From positions 1 to 47,944 of the forward strand of contig JANXCE010000014.1 of NCBI GenBank assembly GCA_025059715.1: a DNA stretch of 47,944 nucleotides, given 5' to 3'. The translations under genes were made by a program, and so were the position numbers. The notes under the pieces are model-generated. The model was not told the origin of the DNA, made no database searches, and worked only from the letters and a program-made list of their open reading frames with translations. The DNA is from Caldimicrobium sp. GTDB taxonomy: Bacteria > Desulfobacterota > Thermodesulfobacteria > Thermodesulfobacteriales > Thermodesulfobacteriaceae. Positions within the stretch are counted from its first letter, which is position 1. Every line of letters begins with the position of its first letter. This document shows positions 16,727 to 27,139 of this stretch, in pieces.

Positions 16727-17451
16727 ATCTTAAGGGATCTTCTTAGAGCCTTTTTTACAGCTAATTTTTTGAGTTTAATTATGTGTTGAGGGATATTAAT
16801 TTCCTTTGGACATGCCTTAAGACAGTTCAGAGCAGAATGGCAGTGGAAGATCCCCATTTGTTCTACTACACTTATTAGTCTATCCGCTTGAGCAGTATCT
16901 CGGGTGTCAAAGATAAAACGGTAGGCTTTTAGTAAAGCGGAGGGGCCAAGAAAATTTTCGTTTATCCAAAAAGTTGGGCATGCGGTGGTGCAACATCCAC
17001 ATAGAATGCAGGTAATAGCTTCCAATATTCTTTCTTGATCTTCAGGTTTTTGTAAGCGTTCTCGCTCTGGTAGATTTTCTGTGTTAATGAGGTAGGGAAG
17101 AATCTTCTCATGTTTTTCAAAAAAGGGGGTCATATCCACAACTAAATCTTTTATTACGGGAAGCTTAGGTAAGGGTTCAATCTTGATAATCTCTGGAAGA
17201 TCTTTTACTAAGGTTTGACAGGCAAGCCTGTTAATGTCGTTGATTTTCATTGCACAGGAGCCACAAATACCGTGAGCACAGGATTTTCGAAAACCTAAAC
17301 TGGAATCCAGGTAGTCCTGGATTTTAATTAGTCCGTCAAGAACCCTTTCCCAGGAGGAAAGAGTGAGCTCATAGGTTTGCCAAAAAGGCTCCGATGATAT
17401 CTCGGGCAAAAACCTTTTTATATGAAAGATGTAGCGTCTCTCTTGAGCCAT
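16723..17451 (-). CDS. sdhB: Succinate dehydrogenase/fumarate reductase iron-sulfur subunit
   Basis: This 242-residue iron-sulfur subunit has the three centres expected: a [2Fe-2S] site at CAHGICGSC with the distal LAC, a [4Fe-4S] site at CILCGCCTTACP, and a [3Fe-4S] site formed by CHSALNC with LKACPKEI. It transfers electrons between the flavin of SdhA and the membrane quinone site. The ATG follows the sdhA stop directly. Length and motif order are standard for the family. Confidence 0.92.
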   Translation of the reverse strand: MAQERRYIFHIKRFLPEISSEPFWQTYELTLSSWERVLDGLIKIQDYLDSSLGFRKSCAHGICGSCAMKINDINRLACQTLVKDLPEIIKIEPLPKLPVIKDLVVDMTPFFEKHEKILPYLINTENLPERERLQKPEDQERILEAITCILCGCCTTACPTFWINENFLGPSALLKAYRFIFDTRDTAQADRLISVVEQMGIFHCHSALNCLKACPKEINIPQHIIKLKKLAVKKALRRSLKI

Positions 17452-19185
17452 TCAAAAAATCCTCTCCGTAGGTTGAAATTTGGTGATAACCACTGGTTTA
17501 AATTTAAATTCTACGCCTTGAGGTGTTTTAAAAATAAAGGTATGTTTTAGCCAATTTTGATCGTCTCTATAGGGGAAATCCTCTCTGTAATGGGCTCCTC
17601 TACTTTCCTCTCTAACTAAGGCGGACCTAACTAAGGCCTCTGCTAAATTAAACATATGATAAAGTTCAAAGGCTTGAAGCCTTTCCTGATTGAACACAGT
17701 GCCTTTGTCCTTTAGCTCAACTTTCCGAAATCTCTCTCGAAGGTTATTAATTTCCTCTAAAGCTTCCTCAAGAGACCTCTTAGTTCTGAATACAGAGGCT
17801 TTGTCCATGAGAGTTCTTTGCAAACGCTCCCTTAAAGGGGCAACTCTCTCTGCTCCTTTGTTAGAGTTTAAAAATTCAATAAAGCCTTTGACTTTCTCTA
17901 TCCGATAAGATGGGATCTTTCCCCTTAAGAAATTTTTGAAATTCTTAGCTACATCTAAACCTGCCTCTTTTCCGAAAACTAAGGTATCAAGAAGAGAGTT
18001 ACATCCTAAACGATTAGCTCCGTGAACGGAGACACAGGCACACTCTCCTGCAGCATATAAACCAGCCACATAACTTCCATTGGTGTCTCTCAAAACCCTT
18101 CCTTTTATATCAGTGGGGATGCCTCCCATGGCATAGTGAGCAGTTGGCACAACAGGGATAGGCTCTTTAGCTGGATCAATCCCTAAGTAGGTCTTGCAAA
18201 AGGAACTAATTTCTGGCAAGCGTTTCTCAAGGATCTTGGGATCAAGATGGGTTAGGTCTAAGTAAACATATTCTTTACCTTTTATACCTCTTCCTTCTTT
18301 TATTTCGGTCAGGATGGCTCTTGAGATGACATCTCTTGGAGCAAGATCCTTAAGGGTAGGGGCATATTTTTCCATAAATCGCTCGCCTCTTCCATTTATT
18401 AAGATACCTCCCTCTCCGCGAGCACCTTCAGTGATAAGAATTCCTAAACCATAAAGACCAGTAGGGTGGAACTGGAAAAACTCCATATCCTCAAGGGGTA
18501 TGCCCTGTTCAAAGAGAATGCTGAGACATTCCCCAGTGGTAGCAAAGGCGTTGGAGGTAACCTTAAAAATTTTGCCAAAACCACCTGAGGCCACAATTAT
18601 TGCCTTAGTTTCAAAGAGATGAAGAATACCTCTCTTGATTTCAAGGGCAATAACGCCCTGGGCTATCCCATCTTCTATAACTATGTCAAGCACTTGAAAT
18701 TCTTCAAAGAATTTTACCTGATTTTTTAAGGCTTGCTCATACAGAGCATGAAGAACCGCATGACCAGTGCGATCCGCAGAATAACAGGCCCTTCTTACAG
18801 GTTCCTTGCCAAAATATTTAGTGTGTCCCCCAAATCTTCTTTGGGCAATTTTACCATCAGCGGTTCGGGAAAAGGGAACTCCCAAGTGTTCCAGTTCTAT
18901 GACTATAGGTATGGCCGAGTAACACATAAATTCAATGGCATCTTGGTCACCGAGGAAATCACTTCCCTTAACGGTGTCAAAAAAGTGCCACTCAGGATCG
19001 TCCTCTTCTTCATTACCCAGAGCCGCACCAATACCACCTTGAGCTGCAGTAGAATGAGACCGAGTGGGATATAACTTAGTTAAAATTACAACAGATCCTA
19101 CTTTTACGGCTTCAAGACTTGCCCTTAAACCCGCAAGCCCAGAACCTATGATTACGGTGTCATACTGATGTTTCACAATCTCCAT
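17452..19185 (-). CDS. sdhA: Succinate dehydrogenase/fumarate reductase flavoprotein subunit
   Basis: This is the catalytic flavoprotein (577 residues) with an N-terminal FAD-binding GSGLAGLRA motif, the covalent FAD histidine in RSHSTAAQGGIGA, and the C-terminal HGANRLGCNSLLDTLVFG segment. It interconverts succinate and fumarate. The ATG at 19185 (MEIVKHQYDTVIIG) matches the usual N terminus; a TTG eight codons upstream (19209) is in frame with a weak AGG. It heads the sdhABCD operon, which diverges from the TRAP operon across a gap of about 140 bases. In a sulfur-metabolising anaerobe it could serve the oxidative TCA cycle or fumarate respiration. Confidence 0.93.
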   Translation of the reverse strand: MEIVKHQYDTVIIGSGLAGLRASLEAVKVGSVVILTKLYPTRSHSTAAQGGIGAALGNEEEDDPEWHFFDTVKGSDFLGDQDAIEFMCYSAIPIVIELEHLGVPFSRTADGKIAQRRFGGHTKYFGKEPVRRACYSADRTGHAVLHALYEQALKNQVKFFEEFQVLDIVIEDGIAQGVIALEIKRGILHLFETKAIIVASGGFGKIFKVTSNAFATTGECLSILFEQGIPLEDMEFFQFHPTGLYGLGILITEGARGEGGILINGRGERFMEKYAPTLKDLAPRDVISRAILTEIKEGRGIKGKEYVYLDLTHLDPKILEKRLPEISSFCKTYLGIDPAKEPIPVVPTAHYAMGGIPTDIKGRVLRDTNGSYVAGLYAAGECACVSVHGANRLGCNSLLDTLVFGKEAGLDVAKNFKNFLRGKIPSYRIEKVKGFIEFLNSNKGAERVAPLRERLQRTLMDKASVFRTKRSLEEALEEINNLRERFRKVELKDKGTVFNQERLQAFELYHMFNLAEALVRSALVREESRGAHYREDFPYRDDQNWLKHTFIFKTPQGVEFKFKPVVITKFQPTERIF

Positions 19186-19267
19186 TTGAGTATGGTCAGT
19201 ATATCCCAATAAAGTTTAACCTAAATGTTATGTTAGAAAAATCACAATGTCTTTTCTCTGGCAAAAA

Positions 19268-19296
19268 TTTACATACAATCTCTTTTTGGCTATAGT
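19268..19296 (+). promoter_or_regulatory. Sigma-70 promoter of the TRAP operon
   Basis: TTTACA (19268-19273) and TATAGT (19291-19296) are separated by exactly 17 bases, 30 bases before the first start codon, which has AGGAGG just upstream. No clear promoter was identified for the divergent sdhA in the same gap. Confidence 0.7.
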
Positions 19297-19325
19297 AGTG
19301 TTACCATTTAAAGTGAGGAGGTAAT

Positions 19326-20327
19326 ATGATGAGATTTAAGTTTATTTTATTTAGTTTTTTAGTTTTTTTGTTGGTTTTTCCTGCAGGCTCTTTTGCAAAG
19401 TCTAAATATTACTTAAAGTGGGGTGCTACGTCAGTTCGGTCTGGACTATATGCTAACACTGTGGCCATGGCTAAAGTGGTTAACAAGGCCTATCCTGGAG
19501 AAATAGAAGTAGTTGTTGTGGAAACAGGTGGCTTTCTTGAAAATCTATCACGCATCCAGAGAAAGGCCATTCACTTAGGTCCAGCAGATGCCTCTGCGGG
19601 TTATGCTAACTATGCTGGGATTATAGATTTTCAAGGTAAACCTAATCCTGATCTACGAACCCTTTGGGGTGGTTATATTACTCCTATACATATTGTGGTG
19701 AACGCTAAAGAGAAAGTCTATTCGGTTCAAGATCTTACGGGAATTCCCTTTGCCTTTAACCCAGGAACTACCTCAGGTAGACTTGTAGATCTCTTTTTTA
19801 AGTCCTTGGGCGTAAAGCCTGATTACAAGATGATGGGTATTGGGGCTAGTGTAGATGCGATGAAAGCAGGTGTTGTTAAAGCATGGTATAAAGCGGGATT
19901 TAAAGATTCCGCTATTCTTGACTTAGAATCTGTTATGGAGATAAGAATATTACCAGTAACTAAAGAGATGATTGATAAATTTAACAGTGTTTATCCGGGA
20001 CAAGGGATTTCTATGACCATTCCCGCAGGGCTTTTTAAGAGTGTAACTAAACCTCAATTAAGTTTGGCATATATTGTCACTGATTTTGTGCATAAAGATG
20101 TCCCTGAGGAGGTTGTCTATAAGATCGTCAAGGCAGTATGGGAGAATAGAAAGGAGATAGCAGACTCTGTTTTAACCCTTAAAGAGGGAAACTTTGAAGA
20201 TATGTATGGTATGGCAATTAAATACTTAAAGGTCCCTTTACATCCTGGAGCGGTCAAGTTTTATGGAGAGAAGGGATTTTCTATTCCTGACCATCTGATC
20301 CCTCCAGAACTTAAGGCTAAAAGATAA
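19326..20327 (+). CDS. TRAP transporter TAXI-family solute-binding protein
   Basis: This is a secreted 333-residue binding protein with a signal peptide ending at FPAGSFA. The TAXI signature is seen in KWGATSVRSGLYANTVAMA and in the segment around GIPFAFNPGTTSG. TAXI proteins deliver an organic acid or amino acid to a TRAP permease driven by an ion gradient. It is followed by a small secreted protein and the fused permease on the same strand. Two adjacent ATGs (19326, 19329) follow AGGAGG; either could be used. Divergence from sdhABCD hints at a C4-dicarboxylate or other central carbon acid as substrate, but that is only positional. Confidence 0.9.
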   Translation: MMRFKFILFSFLVFLLVFPAGSFAKSKYYLKWGATSVRSGLYANTVAMAKVVNKAYPGEIEVVVVETGGFLENLSRIQRKAIHLGPADASAGYANYAGIIDFQGKPNPDLRTLWGGYITPIHIVVNAKEKVYSVQDLTGIPFAFNPGTTSGRLVDLFFKSLGVKPDYKMMGIGASVDAMKAGVVKAWYKAGFKDSAILDLESVMEIRILPVTKEMIDKFNSVYPGQGISMTIPAGLFKSVTKPQLSLAYIVTDFVHKDVPEEVVYKIVKAVWENRKEIADSVLTLKEGNFEDMYGMAIKYLKVPLHPGAVKFYGEKGFSIPDHLIPPELKAKR

Positions 20328-20351
20328 AGAGACTTTCCGAAGGAGGTCACT

Positions 20352-20699
20352 ATGTTTGTCCACATCCTCTTATTGACGCTTTTTTTGTTTTATGGGATTG
20401 TTTGGGCTCAACCACAGGTGGTTGCAGAGCCCCCGTCTGGTAAACCTGAGGCTAAGCTAATCATAAAGGGTTTTGGATTTAAACCCGATGAGGAGATAGA
20501 CATTATTCTCAAGGTATCAGAGGAAGAGAAAATTGGATTGGGCACAACCAAAGTAGATGTGATAAAAGCAAACGCTCAGGGAAGTTGGGAGGCAGAAAGT
20601 GCCTTTCCTGTATTTCTTAAACCAGGTATATACGAAATCATCATCCAAGGTGATAAGGGCAGTCAAGGTAAACTTAAAATTGAGATTCTACCAAAGTAA
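20352..20699 (+). CDS. Small secreted beta-sandwich protein in TRAP operon
   Basis: This 115-residue protein has a signal peptide ending near GIVWA, then one predicted beta-rich domain. The pattern KLIIKGFGFKPDEEIDIIL ... WEAESAFPVFLKPGIYEIIIQG resembles IPT/Big-type immunoglobulin-like folds, where a functional or hydration domain presents a binding surface. It has a strong AGGAGG and sits between the TAXI binding protein and the fused permease, with its stop touching the permease start. A lipobox cysteine is absent, so it is probably free in the periplasm. I know of no assigned function; an accessory role in TRAP transport is inferred from position. Confidence 0.7.
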   Translation: MFVHILLLTLFLFYGIVWAQPQVVAEPPSGKPEAKLIIKGFGFKPDEEIDIILKVSEEEKIGLGTTKVDVIKANAQGSWEAESAFPVFLKPGIYEIIIQGDKGSQGKLKIEILPK

Positions 20700-22637
20700 A
20701 TGCGCCAACTTTCAAAATTTTGGAAAATTTTACTTTACTTTGTAGTAGCACTATGGATATTTTTGATTTTTTATACCTCACTTTTCCAAGCCTTGCATCC
20801 TTTACTTCAGGGTGGGCTTGCAGTTATCTTAAGTAGTATAATTGTGTATTTCTCCTACCCTGTCTCTTCAAAACTATTGAAGAAAGGAGAAAACTCAGTT
20901 TTTATAAGATTACTGATTTCTGGGAGTAAAACCCATCCTTCCCTTTTAGATCTAACCCTATTAATGTTTTCCCTTATTCCTTCTCTATATGTGCTCCTAA
21001 ACTGGGAAACCTTAGTGATCAATCCTGGGGTATTTGAAACAAAACACCTGATTATGGGAGCCCTTTTAGTGTTCTCACTCCTTGAGGCAACTAGAAGAAG
21101 TGTAGGAATAATTATCCCTTTACTTGTTGTAGCCTTTATTCTCTATACCCTATGGGGAAATTTTATACCTGGCAGGTTTGGACATCCTGGTTTTAGCCTT
21201 ACAGACATTTTATATCAGCTATATCTTATGACTGAAGGTATATGGGGCATGTTAACTGACCTTACCAGCAGAATTATAGCTCCCTTTATTATTTTTGGGC
21301 CAGTGCTTTTTGCTACTGGTGTAGGAGATACTATTATGAAACTTTCAACCTATGTGGGTGGAAGGATAGCCGGGGGCTCAGGCCATGTAGCAGTCATATC
21401 CAGTTCCCTCTTTGGAATGCTTAGTGGTTCATCGGTGGCTAATGCTGCAACAACAGGTGCTTTCACTATTCCTCTTATGAAAAAAACAGGCTTTACCAGA
21501 GAATTTGCTGGGGCAGTAGAGGCCTCTGCCTCTTCAGGAGGACAGATTATGCCACCCATCATGGGGGCAGGTTGTTTTGTAATGGCAGAATTCCTGGGCA
21601 TACCCTATGCTAAGATTATGATTGCGGCAACTATTCCCGCTTTGCTATACTTTATCGGTATCTCTGCAGGAATTTGGATCGAAGCTAAAAGAAGAAAAAT
21701 AAAGGGTATTCCTAAGGAATTGTTACCCTCTTTGTCGGAAATATTAGACTGGAGGAATATTTTAGGTTTCGTTTTACCCATTGGAACTTTGCTTGTTCTT
21801 CTTTTCCTCTTTTTGCCTCCTCAGGTGTGTGCGGTATGGGCGCTGATTGTATCCATTAGTTTTTTTCTTCTTTTTGGTGGAGGCATCCGAGAAATTTTAG
21901 TTCGAGCTTTGAAAATTTGGGATAGTCTTGTTGAGGGCGTTGTTAAAACTTTAGCTTGGTTGATGATAATGATGACCTCGGTTCAGATTGTGGTTAGTCT
22001 CATATCTTTGACAGGATTTGGGGTAAAGATTTCAGAATTTATACTTGATCTATCGGGATATAATTTATACTTAGCACTGTTTTGTGCTATGCTCACCTCC
22101 ATGATATTAGGTATGGGGATGACCACCACTGCCGCCTATGTGGTGGCAGCCGCAGTTATTGCTCCTGCCTTACAAAAAATGGGACTTGATCCCTTAGCCA
22201 CCCATCTCTTTATCTTTTATTTTGCTATAAAATCAGGACTTACTCCTCCCGTATGCATAACTGTCTTTACTACTGCGGCTATTGCAGGAGCTAATTGGTT
22301 TAGAACAGCTATGGAATCGATTAAATTAGGTATTGGCGGTTACATCATGCCCTTTTTCTTTGTGTTTTTTCCAGCTTATCTTTTAAAGGGTAGTCTATGG
22401 GAAATATCTCTTGCTTTTACAGGGGCAACTCTTGCAATGTTTGCAATAGAGGCCAGTCTTCTGGGTTACTGGTCTAATAAATTAAACATTCTTATAAGAG
22501 TGATTTTACTCATTGCAGGATTATTGCTCATGATACCCAAATTGCTACCACTATCTATCGGATTTGTCCTCTTTATAGGATCTTTACTTTTCTTAAGGAT
22601 CCTACCATCATCCAAAGGCCCCAGAGCCTTAATTTAA
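20700..22637 (+). CDS. TRAP transporter fused permease (4TM + 12TM, DctQM-type)
   Basis: This is a 645-residue multi-helix membrane protein in which the small (DctQ-like) and large (DctM-like) permease subunits are joined, as is normal for TAXI-type TRAP systems. The large-subunit signature appears in FGMLSGSSVANAATTGAFTIP and ASSGGQIMPPIMGAG, with a second repeat at MILGMGMTTTAAYVVAA. It starts immediately after the preceding stop without a separate Shine-Dalgarno, suggesting translational coupling. It imports an unidentified organic solute with Na+ or H+. Confidence 0.92.
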   Translation: MRQLSKFWKILLYFVVALWIFLIFYTSLFQALHPLLQGGLAVILSSIIVYFSYPVSSKLLKKGENSVFIRLLISGSKTHPSLLDLTLLMFSLIPSLYVLLNWETLVINPGVFETKHLIMGALLVFSLLEATRRSVGIIIPLLVVAFILYTLWGNFIPGRFGHPGFSLTDILYQLYLMTEGIWGMLTDLTSRIIAPFIIFGPVLFATGVGDTIMKLSTYVGGRIAGGSGHVAVISSSLFGMLSGSSVANAATTGAFTIPLMKKTGFTREFAGAVEASASSGGQIMPPIMGAGCFVMAEFLGIPYAKIMIAATIPALLYFIGISAGIWIEAKRRKIKGIPKELLPSLSEILDWRNILGFVLPIGTLLVLLFLFLPPQVCAVWALIVSISFFLLFGGGIREILVRALKIWDSLVEGVVKTLAWLMIMMTSVQIVVSLISLTGFGVKISEFILDLSGYNLYLALFCAMLTSMILGMGMTTTAAYVVAAAVIAPALQKMGLDPLATHLFIFYFAIKSGLTPPVCITVFTTAAIAGANWFRTAMESIKLGIGGYIMPFFFVFFPAYLLKGSLWEISLAFTGATLAMFAIEASLLGYWSNKLNILIRVILLIAGLLLMIPKLLPLSIGFVLFIGSLLFLRILPSSKGPRALI

Positions 22638-23156
22638 TACCTGTTCCTATCCTCCGCAACTATTGCCTAAAAGTTAGGGGTCATAAAGGCCTTTGAAACT
22701 CAATTGAAAAGATTAGGGCTCCAAGTTACTTTGTGAAAATTTTGTAGCTTTGAGATGGCTATAGAGGCCCTTCAAGCACTAATAATTATAATTGGCAACC
22801 TTTAGTTAATACAGCAAGAATCCAATCACGATGAAAAAAACATACTAAAAGTTTGAGGATTTCAGAGCTTTCATGATCTACTTCTTTAGGAGTTATTTCC
22901 GCCAATCTTCTGAATTATTTGGGCATCCATAGTCGTATTTTTAATCCTAAAGCTTAGCGACATGATTTAATAGAGAATGATCACAGGCGTAAAGACTTCA
23001 AAGGGCCTTTTTCTTCAGATTTTAACGCCTAACTTTGCCCTTACATAACAAAACCTATGTTTTCATTGCACTTTAAGTCTGTGGCTCATTATGGTATTTT
23101 CGGTTGCTAAGGTGGCTTTGTTTGAGTTTTGAAAAAGTAAAGATCAGCACCTAACT
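22638..23156. other. Gene-free stretch after the TRAP operon
   Basis: About 520 bases without a supportable gene. All six frames are broken by frequent stops. A frame on the plus strand reads MAIEALQALIIII near 22754 and then ends, so it may be an old gene remnant. A weak CCTAA/TTAGG hairpin lies close to the permease stop; its T-run is absent, so it is not called a terminator. Confidence 0.4.
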
Positions 23157-23717
23157 TTATTCCTCTTTCTGCCACGTGGACCTAGAGGGAAATCCAAGGT
23201 TTATTAGCAAAAATATCGCCACTGCAGCGGCCACTGCCACATTTAGGGACTCCTTTTCTCCAAAAAGGGGGATCTCCACCACAAAATGGGAATTTTCTAA
23301 GACTTTTTCGTCTACTCCTGTTACTTCGTTTCCTATCACTAAAGCTATGGGAAAAGAAAGCTCAGACAAACTCTGAATTGGTATACTTTTATCAGTAAGC
23401 TCAAGAGATATAATAGTATAGCCTCTTTTTTTGAGGTTCTCTATTGCCTCAAGTGTTGAAGGCTCATAGTGCCAGGGCACTTTTTCCATAGTCCCTAAGG
23501 CGGTTTTGGCTATACCAGGATGAGGAGGAACTGCTGTTATCCCACAGAGAATTATTCCTTCAAGATAGGCACATTCTGCAGTGCGAAATATGGATCCTAT
23601 ATTATAGGCACTCCTGAGGTTATCTAAAACCAGTAAAATGGGAAATCTTTTATCTGGACGGTTTCTTTTCCATCTCGCTAAGATCTCTTCCCCTTCAAGT
23701 CTTTTAATTCGTCTCAT
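23157..23717 (-). CDS. SpoU/TrmH-family RNA methyltransferase
   Basis: This 186-residue protein has the three SPOUT motifs: NIGSIFRTAEC (motif 1, with the catalytic Arg), VIGNEVTGV (motif 2) and IPLFGEKESLNVAVAAAVA (motif 3), which build the trefoil knot that binds S-adenosylmethionine. It would 2'-O-methylate a tRNA or rRNA ribose; the target cannot be read from the sequence. It lacks the N-terminal extension of RlmB-type enzymes, so a TrmH/TrmL-like tRNA role is likely. Its ATG overlaps the stop of the broken gene upstream (ATGA). It lies downstream of metK-ahcY, whose products make and recycle its cofactor. Confidence 0.9.
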   Translation of the reverse strand: MRRIKRLEGEEILARWKRNRPDKRFPILLVLDNLRSAYNIGSIFRTAECAYLEGIILCGITAVPPHPGIAKTALGTMEKVPWHYEPSTLEAIENLKKRGYTIISLELTDKSIPIQSLSELSFPIALVIGNEVTGVDEKVLENSHFVVEIPLFGEKESLNVAVAAAVAIFLLINLGFPSRSTWQKEE

Positions 23718-24180
23718 CTAAGGATAGCTGGAAAGGAGGAATGATGAGCTATGATTTTAAGTCCCCCATTTTCAAATTTCTGATAAACAAAAGTAAACAT
23801 TCTCTCTTTGATCTCCCTGAAATTGGCCAGGTAAAAGTCATACCACCCATAAGAGAGGACTGTGTCGTCACAACACTGCTCTCCAGCAATCTCAAACTTA
23901 ATACCTTTAATGTTTGGCAAGGCATAGCCTTTATCTTCCTCATAGAGCCCTCCGATAAAATAGGAAAGGGCCTCTTCAAAGGTCAGTCTGAATGGTCTTT
24001 CATAAACCATGGTAAGGCTTTAGGAGGGCTACACCTCTATCGTATGCATAAAGTTTACTTAAGGATTTTCAGGCATAACTCTGGTAATCTAACTTGCTGG
24101 CGATAAAGCTCTCCAATCTTAAGAATAACTTCCTTCCAGAGTTCTTGGGCCATCCTAATTTCTTCGCTCTCTATTCTCAC
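23714..24180 (-). pseudogene. Frameshifted SnoaL/SgcJ-like (NTF2-fold) gene
   Basis: Pieces of one NTF2-fold protein appear in order in different frames. A GTG at 24180 opens VRIESEEIRMAQELWKEV...IGELY. The next frame carries SKLDYQSYA, a stop, then KSLSKLYAYDRGVALLKP. The third frame (from 24010) encodes ERPFRLTFEEALSYFIGG to the C-terminal KIIAHHSSFP, a motif typical of SgcJ/EcaC-type proteins. At least two frameshifts and one stop separate them, so no full protein can be made. The last 98 codons remain open and end in ATGA overlap with the methyltransferase gene. Sequencing error is an alternative, but three lesions in 180 bases argue for decay. Confidence 0.7.
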
Positions 24181-24190
24181 AGTGAAATGC

Positions 24191-25453
24191 CTAAGTTAAA
24201 TTAATGGACAGAAGAGGTATCTTTAAAGAAGAGCCCTTTTTTAAGGGTTTTTCCTTAGTAATAGGGAGACATACTCCGTGAACCAAAGTAGTCCTACCAT
24301 ACTTTATGTTTATCTTATCTACTGACCTATAAAGGGTTTCCAGACATCCTTGGGAATTGGAATGGTCTCTTTTAAAAAGGCTCAGCTGAAAAACTCTTTT
24401 AGAAGTTAAATCTGCTAAGATTACACCAACTTGACGAAATTTAACTTCTTTTTTATAGAGCCTTTCAAAGGCTTGAGTTAGGAGAGGAAGCAATTCCTTA
24501 GGATAAGCCGATGGTAGGGACATTTTTATCTCAAAACTGTGAGTCTGAAATTCCTCATCTTTTAGAAAGACTATAAGGCGCTTAGCTAAGAGCCCATATT
24601 GCCTTGCTTTGAAACAAGCTCTCTCTAAATTAAAGGCAAGTTGAGCTAAGAGAAATTCCTTGTCTTCAGTAGGAACAAAGGAGAGGGCTTTGCTTAAACT
24701 TTTGTATTGGTCCTTTGTTGAGGCTACTACAGGATATACTTGAATTCCTCTCAGTTCAAGCCAAATTTCATACACTGGCTTAGAAAAATGTTTTCTAATA
24801 AACTCTTCGGAGGCTGAGGCTAAATCCAGAGCACTATAAATACCAAGTTTTTCACAAAGTGCAGCTCTTTGAGGACCTATTCCCCATACTTCCGAGACTG
24901 GTAAATCCCTTAAATAGCGATGAATTTCCCTTCCTGATATTAGGGTTAATCCATCAGGTTTCTTATAATTAGAAGCTATCTTAGCTAACACCTTGGTTAA
25001 ACTAATCCCGATAGAAACTTTAATACCTAAGGCCCTTTTAATGGTCTCCTTTATGTTTAAACCTATGGTTTCGTAACTCTGATGTAAATATCCTCTTAAA
25101 CCCTGAAGATCTGCAAAGGCCTCATCTATAGAATACTCCTCTACAATAGGACAAAATTTTTTCAATATATCAAACATTTTAATGGAATATAAAGAATATT
25201 TCTCATAATCAGAATTTAAGATTATGACTTCAGGAAATTTTTTTTGAACTTCTCTAATTGTCATACCTCGTTTTATTCCCAGGGCTTTTCCTTCGTAACT
25301 AACTGCAGTAACAATGCCTCTTTCTTTACCCACAACTACAGGCTTTCCCATAAGTTCTGGATTTACCGCCTGCTCTACAGAAGCAAAGAAGGCATTAGCA
25401 TCCAGATGAAGGATAGCTTGGGGAAAACTGTGAATATTAATAGGGTAGGGCAT
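24191..25453 (-). CDS. umuC: UmuC-type Y-family translesion DNA polymerase
   Basis: This 420-residue Y-family polymerase has the catalytic acidic motif LHLDANAFFASVEQ (D18), the YSIDEAF motif with the second acidic pair, and the GIGPQRAALCEKLGI helix-hairpin-helix. The C-terminal little finger and the UmuC tail with FQLSLFKRD (a beta-clamp-binding-like QLSLF) follow. It copies past DNA lesions with low fidelity. It starts ten bases after umuD, so the pair forms the usual umuDC unit. A clamp-binding motif plus the umuD neighbour makes UmuC more likely than DinB. Confidence 0.93.
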   Translation of the reverse strand: MPYPINIHSFPQAILHLDANAFFASVEQAVNPELMGKPVVVGKERGIVTAVSYEGKALGIKRGMTIREVQKKFPEVIILNSDYEKYSLYSIKMFDILKKFCPIVEEYSIDEAFADLQGLRGYLHQSYETIGLNIKETIKRALGIKVSIGISLTKVLAKIASNYKKPDGLTLISGREIHRYLRDLPVSEVWGIGPQRAALCEKLGIYSALDLASASEEFIRKHFSKPVYEIWLELRGIQVYPVVASTKDQYKSLSKALSFVPTEDKEFLLAQLAFNLERACFKARQYGLLAKRLIVFLKDEEFQTHSFEIKMSLPSAYPKELLPLLTQAFERLYKKEVKFRQVGVILADLTSKRVFQLSLFKRDHSNSQGCLETLYRSVDKINIKYGRTTLVHGVCLPITKEKPLKKGSSLKIPLLSINLT

Positions 25454-25463
25454 ACTCTAAATT

Positions 25464-25847
25464 TTAACGATACTTTCTGATTATAGCAACTACTACTCCA
25501 AAGATTTCCATATCTTGTTCTGGTGAAAGAATTATGACTTTATACTTAGGATGGGCCGGTTTTAAGATTATTTGGTTTCCCTCTTTAAAAAAATATTTGA
25601 GGGTCCATTCCTGTTCAATTCTTGCTACCACGATGTCATTGTTTTTAGGAGAAAGGCTCCGATCTACGAGAACATAATCTCCAGGAAGAATTCCAGCCTC
25701 GAGCATAGATTCTCCTGCCACTTTAATAAGAAAGGTGGAGGAAGGGTTTTTTATTAACCATTCCTCCATACTGATACTTTCCAAAAGAGTGTCCTCTACT
25801 TGTGAGGGAAACCCCGCGGAAATATATCCTAAAAAGAGGATTTCCAT
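25464..25847 (-). CDS. umuD: UmuD-type self-cleaving S24 peptidase
   Basis: This 127-residue protein has the UmuD/LexA fold and no DNA-binding domain. The cleavage site Ala11-Gly12 (SAGFPS), the nucleophile Ser47 in GESM and the general base Lys84 in LKYF are all present. RecA-stimulated cleavage would give UmuD', which activates the polymerase encoded next. It begins nine bases after the ahcY stop, without a separate promoter or visible LexA-type operator, which is unusual for a damage-inducible gene. Confidence 0.92.
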   Translation of the reverse strand: MEILFLGYISAGFPSQVEDTLLESISMEEWLIKNPSSTFLIKVAGESMLEAGILPGDYVLVDRSLSPKNNDIVVARIEQEWTLKYFFKEGNQIILKPAHPKYKVIILSPEQDMEIFGVVVAIIRKYR

Positions 25848-25856
25848 GAAGGAAAA

Positions 25857-27113
<1,257 letters not shown>

Positions 27114-27139
27114 TTACCTTCTCCTCCTTCAGAGAACAT

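Noticed and set aside
22638-23156. tRNA or small RNA gene in the gap after the TRAP operon
   Set aside because: No cloverleaf, conserved T-loop (GGTTCGAATCC-like) or strong terminator hairpin could be found by eye.
23749-24106. Overlapping open frames on both strands over the SnoaL-like remnant
   Set aside because: Only the minus-strand frames carry family motifs; the others are by-products of the same sequence.
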